The position numbers and the translations under genes were made by a program. 8,447 bases of DNA from NCBI GenBank assembly GCA_021162505.1, contig JAGGYO010000207.1, positions 1 through 8,447 on the forward strand, written 5' to 3'. This DNA is from a bacterium. GTDB taxonomy: Bacteria > AUK180. Every line of letters begins with the position of its first letter. Position 1 is the first letter of the stretch. Below the pieces are notes generated by a model. It saw only the letters and a program-made list of their open reading frames with translations. It did no database searches and was not told where the DNA came from. Of the stretch, positions 1 through 7,325 are shown piece after piece.

Positions 1-1125
1 GGTTATCATCAAATAAAGGGCGTTGCAGAGGATGAATACGGGTTTAGGGGTAAAAAGGAATTACTTTGTGAATTTCATAATACAGGCGGGGCTGATAATA
101 TTGTCCCTGATAATCCTGATTTTACATTGACGGAATTAACGGGATTTAATAAACCCACATCTATTGCAGTGGGGAACTTTGAAAACCGTTATTCCATACT
201 CATAACAGATAGAAACGCAGGAGATATGACGGGAAATGACAGTATAAAGGTATTTGATATGACCGGTAATTTAATAAAGGAAATAGTGAACATTCATAAA
301 CCTGAAAGGATATGCCTGTCAAACAATGGAGAACTGTACCTTTTAACCAATAACAGGGATGGAATATATAAATACGACGGTGAAAAGTTTATAAAATTTA
401 TTGATGTGAAAAATGCAAAGGATATAAAGTGGAATTGGAGAAAAAATTGTTTATCAGTTTTATTTAATAATGCTGTTTATGAATATGATGATACGGGAAA
501 ACCGGTTGAAAATATAGATTTTACAAATTTACTTAATTCATTTTCCTATTTAAATGGTGATATTATTGGAAATATTGAAGGAAACGGTGAATTTATTAAT
601 GGAAAAACAAACAAAAAATACACCGATTATAAAAAAGAACTAATAGATTTTGAAATAAATAATAGTGAAATATACGGTATTGATAGATATTCCAACAAAG
701 TATTAAAATTCAACGGAAAGGAAAAAGTCATTTTGAAAAACCTCAATGAACCTTCCGATATTGCTGTTTTTAATTATTATAACGAAAGAATAATCGGGAT
801 TGTTGATAGAAATAATAATCGGGTTGTATTTATTAAAGATACCGATAGTTCAAATGCTGAAAGTGAAATTGCAAGTAAAGTAAAGACCTATCCCAATCCT
901 GCAAAGGAAAAGATTGTATTTACCGAACTTCCAATTGGCGGAACATTGAATATTTATGATCTAAGCGGTATTCTTGTGAAATCAATGAAGATTGATAATA
1001 ACACAAAGGAATGGTATTTGAAAAATAGTGCAAAAAAGTTTGTTTCTTCTGGCGTTTATTTTTATTCTGTGCTTGATACAAATAACAAGTCCATTAAAAC
1101 AGGTAAGGTTGTTATAATAAAATAA
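1..1125 (+). CDS. Secreted beta-propeller-like protein with T9SS type A sorting domain (5' partial)
   Basis: The reading frame is open from the first base, so the N-terminus and any signal peptide lie outside the window. An in-frame TTG at 127 is not a credible start because coding continues upstream of it. The visible 374 residues begin with recurring short units of NHL/beta-propeller style: a [K/E]P[TSE][SRD]I-type segment (FNKPTSIAV, HKPERICL, NEPSDIAV) followed by strands such as YSILITDR, ELYLLTN and IIGIVDRN. The last 80 or so residues form a type A T9SS sorting domain: YPNPAKEKI, a LNIYDLSGILVKS strand, SGVYFYSV and a terminal GKVVIIK. In that system the domain directs export through the outer membrane and surface attachment or release. 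The true ligand or enzymatic role is not visible. A TAA stop ends the gene, which converges on the minus-strand operon. Sorting domain: near certain. Propeller assignment: moderate. Confidence 0.85.
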   Translation, partial: GYHQIKGVAEDEYGFRGKKELLCEFHNTGGADNIVPDNPDFTLTELTGFNKPTSIAVGNFENRYSILITDRNAGDMTGNDSIKVFDMTGNLIKEIVNIHKPERICLSNNGELYLLTNNRDGIYKYDGEKFIKFIDVKNAKDIKWNWRKNCLSVLFNNAVYEYDDTGKPVENIDFTNLLNSFSYLNGDIIGNIEGNGEFINGKTNKKYTDYKKELIDFEINNSEIYGIDRYSNKVLKFNGKEKVILKNLNEPSDIAVFNYYNERIIGIVDRNNNRVVFIKDTDSSNAESEIASKVKTYPNPAKEKIVFTELPIGGTLNIYDLSGILVKSMKIDNNTKEWYLKNSAKKFVSSGVYFYSVLDTNNKSIKTGKVVIIK

Positions 1126-1265
1126 TGGTAGGGGTCATTTGAGAATGACCGAAGAGAAAACAAATATGAATTGTAAATTTATCGAGAACCCAAATAACTA
1201 CTGTGGTTGTGCACTATACATATCTGCGGCGTTTGCAAATAATTTTTAATAAATAAGTAGGTTTT
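1126..1265. other. Convergent intergenic region
   Basis: This 140-bp gap lies between two convergent genes. It holds the hairpin at 1133-1150, a possible 34-codon plus-strand ORF at 1145-1249 (MTEEKTNMNCKF at its start, CGCALYISAAF near its end) and an 8-bp palindrome TTTGCAAA at 1232-1239. I see no promoter, tRNA or mobile-element end. The small ORF has no strong ribosome binding site and no family I recognise, so it is not called as a gene. Confidence 0.5.
1133..1150 (-). terminator. Hairpin, possible weak terminator of the minus-strand operon
   Basis: GGTCATT at 1133-1139 and AATGACC at 1144-1150 form a perfect 7-bp stem with a 4-base loop. Read on the minus strand, the stem is followed after several bases by a T-rich but interrupted stretch (TTATTTTATTAT). 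Read on the plus strand, it is followed by a purine-rich stretch with no T run. It may therefore end transcription from the minus-strand side, but it is not a classical intrinsic terminator. It lies 116 bp past the stop codon of the last operon gene and 8 bp past the stop of the plus-strand gene. Confidence 0.4.
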
Positions 1266-2450
1266 TTACTTTAAACTTTTTTTGACCAAATAGGCAGAGA
1301 TTGCTCCCGTCAGTGTTGAAACACCAAAATAAACATAGGGATCGGCTTTGCTCTTACTGTCTGCAATATACACGAATCCGGCACCCAAAAGTGAACCGAC
1401 ACCTTCAGATAGCATTATTAAAAAACCGTCTGATGAATTATAATGGGTCTTCCCTCTAAAAAAGAGATCTCCGGCGATCATTGCTGCCAGTGAAGTTGTT
1501 ATTGAAACAGGTACACTTATTTTTACATTATCCATGGAATCTGATAGATCAGAAATAAAAAATCCCAACTGGGAACCCCAAGTAGCAAAGCTTCTCAACA
1601 TATAACCGTCGCCAATGGTATAGTGTTTATTTTTACCATAGAAATATCCGGTTAAACAATTTGCCATGGAGATCACGGCAGGAAACAAATAGCTGTCCTT
1701 CTCATTGATAATATTATCCTCATCTAAGAGTGATCCAATGCCCAAACCCCAGAGCAGTCCCATATCTCCCCACACGCCAATGGATTCAACTGTGCCGGCA
1801 GCCATATTCAATTTTTTTGAAAGGAAATATCCCCCAAGAGCAGATGTAACACTTAATGCAAGCGGAGCATTTAGATCTGGGGTTTCAAGTGCCATTTCCA
1901 TAAATATTCCCCAGAAAATTCCTCTTGTTCCTCCATAGGCAAATAATCTTGACTCGGCAATGGTAATATTCATATCTTTTGTCAAATAAAAAGGAGCAAA
2001 GAATGACCCACCGACGATGAACATATAATTTGCCATTATTAATCTTTCATCATTTACTGAAAATGCTACATTGGTTGCCCATCCCCAGAAACCCAGAGCC
2101 AGCAGCGTAGAGGAATATATTAATTGCTTACGCCCTGTTTGATCAAAAATAAGTTTGATTCCCAGCAATTTTTGCTGCAGTCCTTGAAGTTGCTCACCAT
2201 TAAAAGCTTTTAGATCCATATACAATGACTGTTGTTTTTCGTATTTAATATTCAATACCATACTCCCGTTGTTCTTGTATAATTCTGCAGATATAAAATT
2301 TGGATATTCTTTGAATAGGTTCAAACGAAGTTTCAATTTTTTATCAATTTTCAGTATTTTTCCTGCTGCATCAAAAGGAATTTTTTCATATGTTTCCCCA
2401 AAGATTGCAATGAATGTAAAAATCATTAAAAAAAACAACCTTTTTTTCAT
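1266..2450 (-). CDS. Unrecognised exported protein with ~58-residue glycine-rich membrane-like repeats
   Basis: This 394-residue protein starts with a clear signal sequence (MKKR, then a hydrophobic run to about residue 17, then GET). Residues 20-105 look soluble and mixed. From about 137 to the end the chain is a series of hydrophobic Gly/Ser/Ala-rich segments. An aromatic-plus-lysine element followed by [Y/N]-x(2)-[G/S/A]-[D/E] recurs near residues 150, 206, 267, 327 and 385: FYLTKDMNITIAES, GYFLSKKLNMAAGTVES, GYFYGKNKHYTIGDG, LFFRGKTHYNSSDG and a final AYLVKK. The spacing is 56-61 residues, so the domain looks like a repeated helical pair, probably membrane-embedded or membrane-associated. 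The ATG is preceded by GGGGGAGAG, a G-rich binding site. It lies 16 bp after the dipeptidase gene and is last in the operon. No function can be assigned; an envelope location is inferred from the signal sequence. Confidence 0.8.
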   Translation of the reverse strand: MKKRLFFLMIFTFIAIFGETYEKIPFDAAGKILKIDKKLKLRLNLFKEYPNFISAELYKNNGSMVLNIKYEKQQSLYMDLKAFNGEQLQGLQQKLLGIKLIFDQTGRKQLIYSSTLLALGFWGWATNVAFSVNDERLIMANYMFIVGGSFFAPFYLTKDMNITIAESRLFAYGGTRGIFWGIFMEMALETPDLNAPLALSVTSALGGYFLSKKLNMAAGTVESIGVWGDMGLLWGLGIGSLLDEDNIINEKDSYLFPAVISMANCLTGYFYGKNKHYTIGDGYMLRSFATWGSQLGFFISDLSDSMDNVKISVPVSITTSLAAMIAGDLFFRGKTHYNSSDGFLIMLSEGVGSLLGAGFVYIADSKSKADPYVYFGVSTLTGAISAYLVKKSLK

Positions 2451-2466
2451 CTCTCCCCCATATTTT

Positions 2467-3267
2467 CTATTTAAAGATCTTTATAGCCCTCTTATTATTT
2501 AATATTGAATTTGCAGTAACTTCAGAAAAAAAGTTTTTTATTTTATCGTATAAATAAGGAATTTTCTCGGGCGAATGGATGTATAAATCTTCCATTCCAT
2601 CAAAATCGCTTCCCAAAGAAATCAGCTCACCATAATCATTGTCCAGTGCGTATTTAATATGTTTTAAAAGAGAATCTTTTTTCTTACCAAGAAATTTATT
2701 GTACATATTCAATCCGAAAACAGAATTTCTTTGCTTTAATTCTTTAAGTTGCCAATCCTTTAAATTCCTCACATGTGGTTCAATTGAATATATGTTAGAG
2801 TGGGTAGCAATGACATTTTCTGCAAGGTTAAAAATATCTCTGCTTGTTTTTTCACTTGCATGAGAAATATCTATAATGATGTTCTTTTCATTGAGTATCT
2901 TGATCAAGTCCTTCCCCATTTCTGTAATCCCGTCGGCTTCTTCAATAGCACCACAAGCCCAGAGATTCTTTTCAAACCAGGCTAAAGAAACGATCTTTAC
3001 ATTATAATTGTCGATAAAATAGAGCACATTGTCAATATTATTGAATGTTCGTAATCCTTCCAAAGAAAAGATATGTTTTAACTCTTTATTTTTTAGTAAT
3101 TCAGTTGACATAAATTTTTGGAAATACGATTTTTTCTCTTCAAAGGTTTCATTATGTAAAAAACAAAAAGCGAAATTAATATAGGGTTTTAGTCCTTGCA
3201 ATGTATCATTATTTATTATGGGATTATTTTTTAAAGGCGTATCGCAATGTAGATCACAATATTCCAC
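2467..3267 (-). CDS. Membrane dipeptidase (renal dipeptidase) family protein, peptidase M19
   Basis: The 266-residue product is a metal-dependent dipeptidase of the amidohydrolase superfamily; M19 enzymes cleave dipeptides, including ones with D-residues. Family motifs occur in order: DLHCDTP (H7, D9), SLEGLRTF (E70), GITEMGKDLI then IIDISHASEKT (H136), ATHSN (H156), RNLKDWQLKEL and GSDFDGM (D221). The five metal ligands expected from the human enzyme (His, Asp, Glu, His, His) are all present. The substrate-contacting His of the mammalian enzyme is replaced in SLAWFEKN, as I recall from a bacterial subgroup. At 266 residues it is shorter than the usual 310-400. No signal peptide is seen, so it is probably cytoplasmic despite the family name. 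The start is GTG, with GGGGGAAG five bases upstream, inside the end of holB (14-bp overlap), which suggests translational coupling. The physiological substrate is unknown; turnover of cell-wall or protein-derived dipeptides is plausible. Confidence 0.92.
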   Translation of the reverse strand: MEYCDLHCDTPLKNNPIINNDTLQGLKPYINFAFCFLHNETFEEKKSYFQKFMSTELLKNKELKHIFSLEGLRTFNNIDNVLYFIDNYNVKIVSLAWFEKNLWACGAIEEADGITEMGKDLIKILNEKNIIIDISHASEKTSRDIFNLAENVIATHSNIYSIEPHVRNLKDWQLKELKQRNSVFGLNMYNKFLGKKKDSLLKHIKYALDNDYGELISLGSDFDGMEDLYIHSPEKIPYLYDKIKNFFSEVTANSILNNKRAIKIFK

Positions 3268-4309
3268 GAAAACTTCCCCCGAATTGTCTAATGAACTCTA
3301 ATAATATAAGTTCAATATTTACATAGCTATTGACAGCTTTTAAGGATGTATCGATCACTTCTTTCGCTTTGCCCACCATCTTAATACGAGAATTTATATC
3401 ATTTTTTATGTCATTGTTCTTTGCTAAAGCAAAAACAGTATGATAAAAACTCTCAAAACAGTCGTAAAGTTTCCCCTGCACTAAAATTAAATTTAAAACA
3501 TTGGAAATAAAACTAAAAAATTCTTTCAGCTCAAGATAATTTTCTCTACCTTTTTTTGATAGTTTTTGTGATACCTTTGTAGAAGCATTAAGGATTGTTG
3601 CCATATCTCTTGCATTTAAAACCGTGTCCATTATAATATTCAGCATTTTCAGGAATTTTTCAAAATGGATGTTTTTCAAATATAAATAATTTCCCATTGA
3701 ACCATTTGAAAGCGACAGGATAATCTCATCAATATCAATATTGTTCTTTTTCAAGATCTCTCTCATTTCTTCTTCTTTTAAAGCATTAAACTTTAGTAAT
3801 TGGGATCTCGATTGTATTGTCGGCAAGATCCTATTAATATTTTGTGTAATTAGAAAAACATGCATATAATCAGGCGGTTCTTCGACTATTTTTAAAAGAT
3901 TGTTCATTGCTGGAACAGAAAGAAAAGCCGCATCATCAATGATAATTATCTTTTTCTTTCCAACCGAGGGTCTATATACGGAGTTTTCAATGAGCTTATC
4001 AATGACTTCACGAAATTTAACACTTTCTCCATTTTGTTTTAAATTTACCTGCGGGTCAATTTCAACGATATCGGGATGTTCTTTGGAGTTGATTGCCTTA
4101 CAATTGAAACATCTATTGCAAGGTCTGTCCTTATCCTCACAATTCAGTATTTTAGCGAGTTCAATAGCCATTATATGTTTACCTACTCCATTTTCACCAT
4201 AAAAAATAAAACTGTTGGGAATTCGGTTTTCTTCTATCTCTTTAGTCAAAAAGACCTTATTAATATTATGACCTATTACATTATCAAATGCTACCATAGT
4301 TTTTATCAA
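3254..4309 (-). CDS. holB: DNA polymerase III subunit delta' (clamp loader)
   Basis: This is an AAA+ clamp-loader subunit, which with delta and gamma/tau opens and loads the beta sliding clamp. In 351-residue numbering it shows FDNVIGH near the N-terminus, a Walker A-like GENGVGKH (38-45), a four-cysteine zinc module (C57, C64, C67, C70), a Walker B-like IIIIDDAAF (121-129), NNLLKIVEEPP (136-146), sensor-1 LITQN (153-157) and QSRSQ (166-170) where the family often has SRC. The rest is helical, as expected for the collar domain. The Walker A Ser/Thr is His45; delta' subunits are often poor or inactive ATPases. Start: TTG at 4309 has AAGGG at a 6-base spacing, whereas the in-frame ATG at 4297 has no binding site but matches where homologues usually begin (MxxFDxxIGH). 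The gene overlaps tmk by 26 bp (14 bp if ATG is used) and the dipeptidase gene by 14 bp. The tmk-holB adjacency supports the call. Confidence 0.93.
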   Translation of the reverse strand: MIKTMVAFDNVIGHNINKVFLTKEIEENRIPNSFIFYGENGVGKHIMAIELAKILNCEDKDRPCNRCFNCKAINSKEHPDIVEIDPQVNLKQNGESVKFREVIDKLIENSVYRPSVGKKKIIIIDDAAFLSVPAMNNLLKIVEEPPDYMHVFLITQNINRILPTIQSRSQLLKFNALKEEEMREILKKNNIDIDEIILSLSNGSMGNYLYLKNIHFEKFLKMLNIIMDTVLNARDMATILNASTKVSQKLSKKGRENYLELKEFFSFISNVLNLILVQGKLYDCFESFYHTVFALAKNNDIKNDINSRIKMVGKAKEVIDTSLKAVNSYVNIELILLEFIRQFGGSFRGIL

Positions 4310-4940
4310 ATATAGCCCTTATCTCTGAGAAGACCTCTTTCGGGGATCTTTCTCCATTAATAAAATAAATATTTTTTCTATAATGCCCAAGAGCCTTAAA
4401 TCCGTCATAAATCTTATTATGAAAATCCAATTTTTCGTTTTCTAAACGGTCTCCATTTTGAAATCCGCTTTTAATGCTCTCTTTTTTGGCTCTTTCCAAT
4501 CCTATCTCCGGTTTAACCAAAATAACAAAACAAATATGGGGTAATAACCCGTCAATTGCAAATTCATTTAATTTCCTTACTATATTTACCTGAAGATCTC
4601 GACCGATACCTTGATAGATCAAAGAGGAATCAACATATCTGTCAGTTATAACAAGCTTTCCCAGCTCAAGCGCTGGGCGAATGACCTCTCTTACTAATTG
4701 GGCTCTTGATGAAGCATATAAGTATGCTTCTGTCTCAGGGAACATACCTTTATTTTTCGGATCCAATAAAATCTTTCGAACCTCTTCACCTATCTCTGTT
4801 CCACCTGGTTCTCGTGTTAATAAATAATCAATCTGTCTTTCTTTTAAATAATTTGTAAATAATTTTATTTGAGTGGTTTTTCCACAACCCTCATTTCCCT
4901 CAAATGCAATAAAAAACCTTTTATTTATAACTTTTTTCAT
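4284..4940 (-). CDS. tmk: Thymidylate kinase
   Basis: dTMP kinase transfers phosphate from ATP to dTMP to give dTDP, an essential step towards dTTP in the cytoplasm. The 218-residue length is normal. Motifs: P-loop FEGNEGCGKTT (P-loop proper residues 15-22), TREPGG (42-47), YASSRAQLV (75-83), ITDRYVDSSLIYQG (98-111, with the DRY triplet at 100-102) and a LID segment at about 150-166 ending in GDRLENE. The P-loop lacks the Arg of the human-type enzyme and so resembles the E. coli-like class, which carries its catalytic Arg in the LID. I chose the ATG at 4940. An in-frame TTG two codons upstream (4946) is the only longer option before a stop. Neither has a good ribosome binding site, so the gene may be translated at a modest level. 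The 52-58 bp gap to the kinase gene upstream contains an A9 run and a 10-bp palindrome TCAATATTGA (4950-4959) of unknown role. Confidence 0.95.
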   Translation of the reverse strand: MKKVINKRFFIAFEGNEGCGKTTQIKLFTNYLKERQIDYLLTREPGGTEIGEEVRKILLDPKNKGMFPETEAYLYASSRAQLVREVIRPALELGKLVITDRYVDSSLIYQGIGRDLQVNIVRKLNEFAIDGLLPHICFVILVKPEIGLERAKKESIKSGFQNGDRLENEKLDFHNKIYDGFKALGHYRKNIYFINGERSPKEVFSEIRAIFDKNYGSI

Positions 4941-4998
4941 GACCAACCATCAATATTGACAATGGAGTTTTTTTTTACATTTATATTCTCACAACACA

Positions 4999-7203
4999 TT
5001 ATTTGAATTTTAAATTTTTACTAATTGATGTTGTTTCGCCTGAACGGATAGTAATTTTCTTTTTAAATATTTTCATTTTTGGATTTTCCAATCGAATATT
5101 ATGGTCACCTGTATTGAGTTTATGTTTTGCCAAAGGAGTGGGTCCGATCTTTTTCCCATCAACATATACATAGGACCAGGGTTTGGAATTAACGACCAAA
5201 TATCCCCAATTCATTTTCAATTGGATCTCAAATTTATTACCTATATCCTTTACTATAATACTTTTTTCATATGTTTCGATCTTTTTCCCTTTAATTGTAA
5301 TATTGTGTTTGCCTAAACTTAAATTTCGAGGTGGAATAGGTGTATATCCTATTTTTTCACCGTCAATATATATATTACCATAACCGCCTTTAACGGCAAA
5401 GCTGCACTTGGCATATTTTATTATTGTTTTGTTCAAAGTATAGGTGAAATTCTTTTTTGCTTTTGTATTGAATGAAAGAAGTTCATTTACCGGATCATAA
5501 CCTCTCAAAACAATTTTCACGGTATATTTACCGAATTGTACGGCTTTTTGTATAGGGGTTTTCCCGATCAACTTATTGTTCAAAAAAACATTTGCACCTT
5601 GAGGGACAGAATCAAAAGAAAAAGTGGATTCACTCCTATTCAATCTATATCTTAAGGACTTTCTTTCGTTTTTTGTAACATTAATGTTCTTGTTAATAGT
5701 ATAATATCCTTTCTTTGCGATAATAATATTGTGTTTTCCTTTATTAAGTTTAATGGGAGCATTCGGGTCTATTGCACTTTCATCAATTTTCACATAATCC
5801 TGCTTTGGAGTGATTGTAATTGTATAAATACCATAATCCCATGGTACCAGATCCAAAGCTGAACTCTTTTTTTCTCCTTTTTCAATTGTAAATTCATATT
5901 CTTTGTTCTCATAAAGATCCTTTTTAATAAGTAATTTATGCTTTCCCGGGGTTACTGCTAAGGATACTGGCGTGGGGTTTTTTAAAAGGACATTATCTAT
6001 AGATACCAATGCTCCTTTAGGAACTGTATCCAACGAGAATTTGGTCTTAACATTAAATACGGTAAAATAAAGGACGGCAACCAATGCCAAAACAAAAAGT
6101 ATTGGAATAAATATAGGAACACCCTTTTTTAAACTCTTTTGGATCTTTTCAAGATATTCCTTGCTTTGTTTATGTCCCGGCTCCCAAACCAATACTCGTT
6201 TAAAATGTACCATTGCCTCAGAATATCGGGTCTTTCCTTCCTTGTAGTACTTTTCACCCTGTTTAAATTCCGTTTTGATCTGTTCATTCTTAAACTCATC
6301 CCAAAATTTTCCGGGATTTTTTAAATATTCTCTGATCATTGCTTCATCTGGTGAAATATTGTACAGCGAGAAATAATTTTCAATATCTCTTAAAGCTTCA
6401 TCAGCAATTTTATATCTCTGCTCGGGATTTTTCGCGACTATTTTTTTATATATATTTATTATCACACTTGAAGTAGGTGCTTTTAGATTTGGAATCGGCA
6501 ACTCATTCTCAGATATGATCTTTGCAATAGTAGACATATAATTTTTGTCGTTGGGATATGGCTTCTCCCCTGTCAAAAGCTCATAAAGCATAATTCCGCT
6601 GGAAAAAATATCCGTTTGATTATTAACATCTTCACCTTTTGCCTGCTCGGGGGACATATAAGCAGGAGTACCCATTAGTGTGCCGGTCATAGTTAAATTA
6701 GATGCTTCTTCTGACCTTGCCAGGCCAAAATCTACTATTTTTACATAACCGTCTTTGGAAACTAAAATATTAGCGGGTTTTATATCCCTATGTATAATAT
6801 TTTGATGATGTGCAAATGCCAATCCCTTTAAAACAAAATAAACGAATAAAACGGCAATTTGCTCGGGCATCTTTCCGCCCAATTTTTTAATAATAAATTT
6901 AAGATCGACACCTTCTACGAATTCCATAATGATGAACGATGTCTCCTTTTGTTTTAAGAACTCATAGATTCGCACAATATTCGGATGTTCCAGTTTTGAT
7001 AAAGTTTTGGCTTCTCTTTGGAATCTGATGATGAAACTCTCGTCTTCAACGAGAAAAGAGTGCAATTGTTTTATAGCTACAACACGATCTAATGAGGTTT
7101 GTATACCCTTATAAAGAGTTGCCATACCACCCTTTCCAACCTTTTTACCTACTTCATAACCAGGAATATTCATTTTTTTATCATTCATAACGAATTTTAC
7201 CAT
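4999..7203 (-). CDS. Transmembrane Ser/Thr protein kinase with TPR-like segment and PEGA repeats
   Basis: A 734-residue Hanks-type (PknB-like) kinase. The catalytic domain covers about residues 14-278: glycine loop GKGGMATLYKG (23-33), VAIK (K45), helix-C E64, HRDIKPAN (138-145, catalytic D140), DFG (158-160), SPE in place of APE (184-186), DIFSSG (D198) and PEQRY (R263). All catalytic residues are present, so it should be active. Residues 311-355 resemble one TPR (EKYYKEGKTRYSEAM...W.PGH). A single membrane segment spans about 362-383, after KSLKKG. The outside part (388-733) comprises about five PEGA-type modules starting near 388, 456 (degenerate), 527, 598 and 666, with the signature VPxGAxVxxDxxxxGxTP and a GKHxIxI-type strand. 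PEGA modules are linked to envelope or surface-layer functions. The kinase probably reads an envelope state and phosphorylates cytoplasmic targets. It is first in the run leading to tmk-holB and divergent from the receiver gene. The ATG at 7203 has no clear binding site; ATGs at codons 6 and 11 are alternatives. Confidence 0.95.
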   Translation of the reverse strand: MVKFVMNDKKMNIPGYEVGKKVGKGGMATLYKGIQTSLDRVVAIKQLHSFLVEDESFIIRFQREAKTLSKLEHPNIVRIYEFLKQKETSFIIMEFVEGVDLKFIIKKLGGKMPEQIAVLFVYFVLKGLAFAHHQNIIHRDIKPANILVSKDGYVKIVDFGLARSEEASNLTMTGTLMGTPAYMSPEQAKGEDVNNQTDIFSSGIMLYELLTGEKPYPNDKNYMSTIAKIISENELPIPNLKAPTSSVIINIYKKIVAKNPEQRYKIADEALRDIENYFSLYNISPDEAMIREYLKNPGKFWDEFKNEQIKTEFKQGEKYYKEGKTRYSEAMVHFKRVLVWEPGHKQSKEYLEKIQKSLKKGVPIFIPILFVLALVAVLYFTVFNVKTKFSLDTVPKGALVSIDNVLLKNPTPVSLAVTPGKHKLLIKKDLYENKEYEFTIEKGEKKSSALDLVPWDYGIYTITITPKQDYVKIDESAIDPNAPIKLNKGKHNIIIAKKGYYTINKNINVTKNERKSLRYRLNRSESTFSFDSVPQGANVFLNNKLIGKTPIQKAVQFGKYTVKIVLRGYDPVNELLSFNTKAKKNFTYTLNKTIIKYAKCSFAVKGGYGNIYIDGEKIGYTPIPPRNLSLGKHNITIKGKKIETYEKSIIVKDIGNKFEIQLKMNWGYLVVNSKPWSYVYVDGKKIGPTPLAKHKLNTGDHNIRLENPKMKIFKKKITIRSGETTSISKNLKFK

Positions 7204-7233
7204 ATTTTTGTTTTAAAAACAAGTTTTTTTCAA

Positions 7234-7297
7234 TTTAGCCTTTCAAAATAGAGAACATATATGTATCGTGGCATAGTTATTTGACATAAAGGCTAAA
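7234..7297. repeat. Perfect 10-bp inverted repeat, candidate operator pair
   Basis: TTTAGCCTTT (7234-7243) and AAAGGCTAAA (7288-7297) are exact reverse complements separated by 44 bases. The right arm lies between the -35 and -10 boxes of the rightward promoter; the left arm lies 31-40 bp upstream of the kinase start. A separate 10-bp palindrome, ACATATATGT (7255-7264), sits between the arms. The placement suggests a regulator-binding pair controlling both divergent genes, possibly through looping. A hairpin with a 44-base loop is a less attractive alternative. No cognate regulator is encoded in the window other than the receiver protein itself, which shows no DNA-binding domain in its visible part. 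Confidence 0.5.
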
Positions 7298-7309
7298 AAA
7301 TGATAAAAT
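7281..7309 (+). promoter_or_regulatory. Sigma-70-type promoter with extended -10, for the receiver gene
   Basis: TTGACA (7281-7286) matches the -35 consensus exactly. A 17-bp spacer leads to TAAAAT (7304-7309), one mismatch from the -10 consensus, preceded by TG at 7301-7302 in the extended -10 position. Transcription should start near 7316, giving a leader of only about 16 nt that begins just before the ribosome binding site. No equally convincing promoter was found for the divergent kinase gene. Confidence 0.8.
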
Positions 7310-7318
7310 AACCTATAT

Positions 7319-7325
7319 AAAGGAG
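7319..7325 (+). promoter_or_regulatory. Ribosome binding site of the receiver gene
   Basis: AAAGGAG lies six bases before the ATG at 7332 and fixes that start. It is the most canonical binding site in the window. Confidence 0.9.

Noticed and set aside
127..129. TTG at 127 as a start of the first gene
   Set aside because: The same frame is open to base 1 and reads as propeller-like protein upstream, so the gene simply enters from the left edge.
1705..1938. Plus-strand open frame inside the repeat protein gene, and similar ones at 2269, 2639, 2800, 3900, 4076, 5101, 5183 and 6139
   Set aside because: All lie antisense to well-supported minus-strand genes, have no recognisable motifs and start without binding sites.
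4948..4975. Plus-strand CCAT...ATGG element followed by nine T residues, as an intrinsic terminator
   Set aside because: The stem is only four pairs with a long loop, and no plus-strand gene ends here. The T run is the complement of an A-rich leader.
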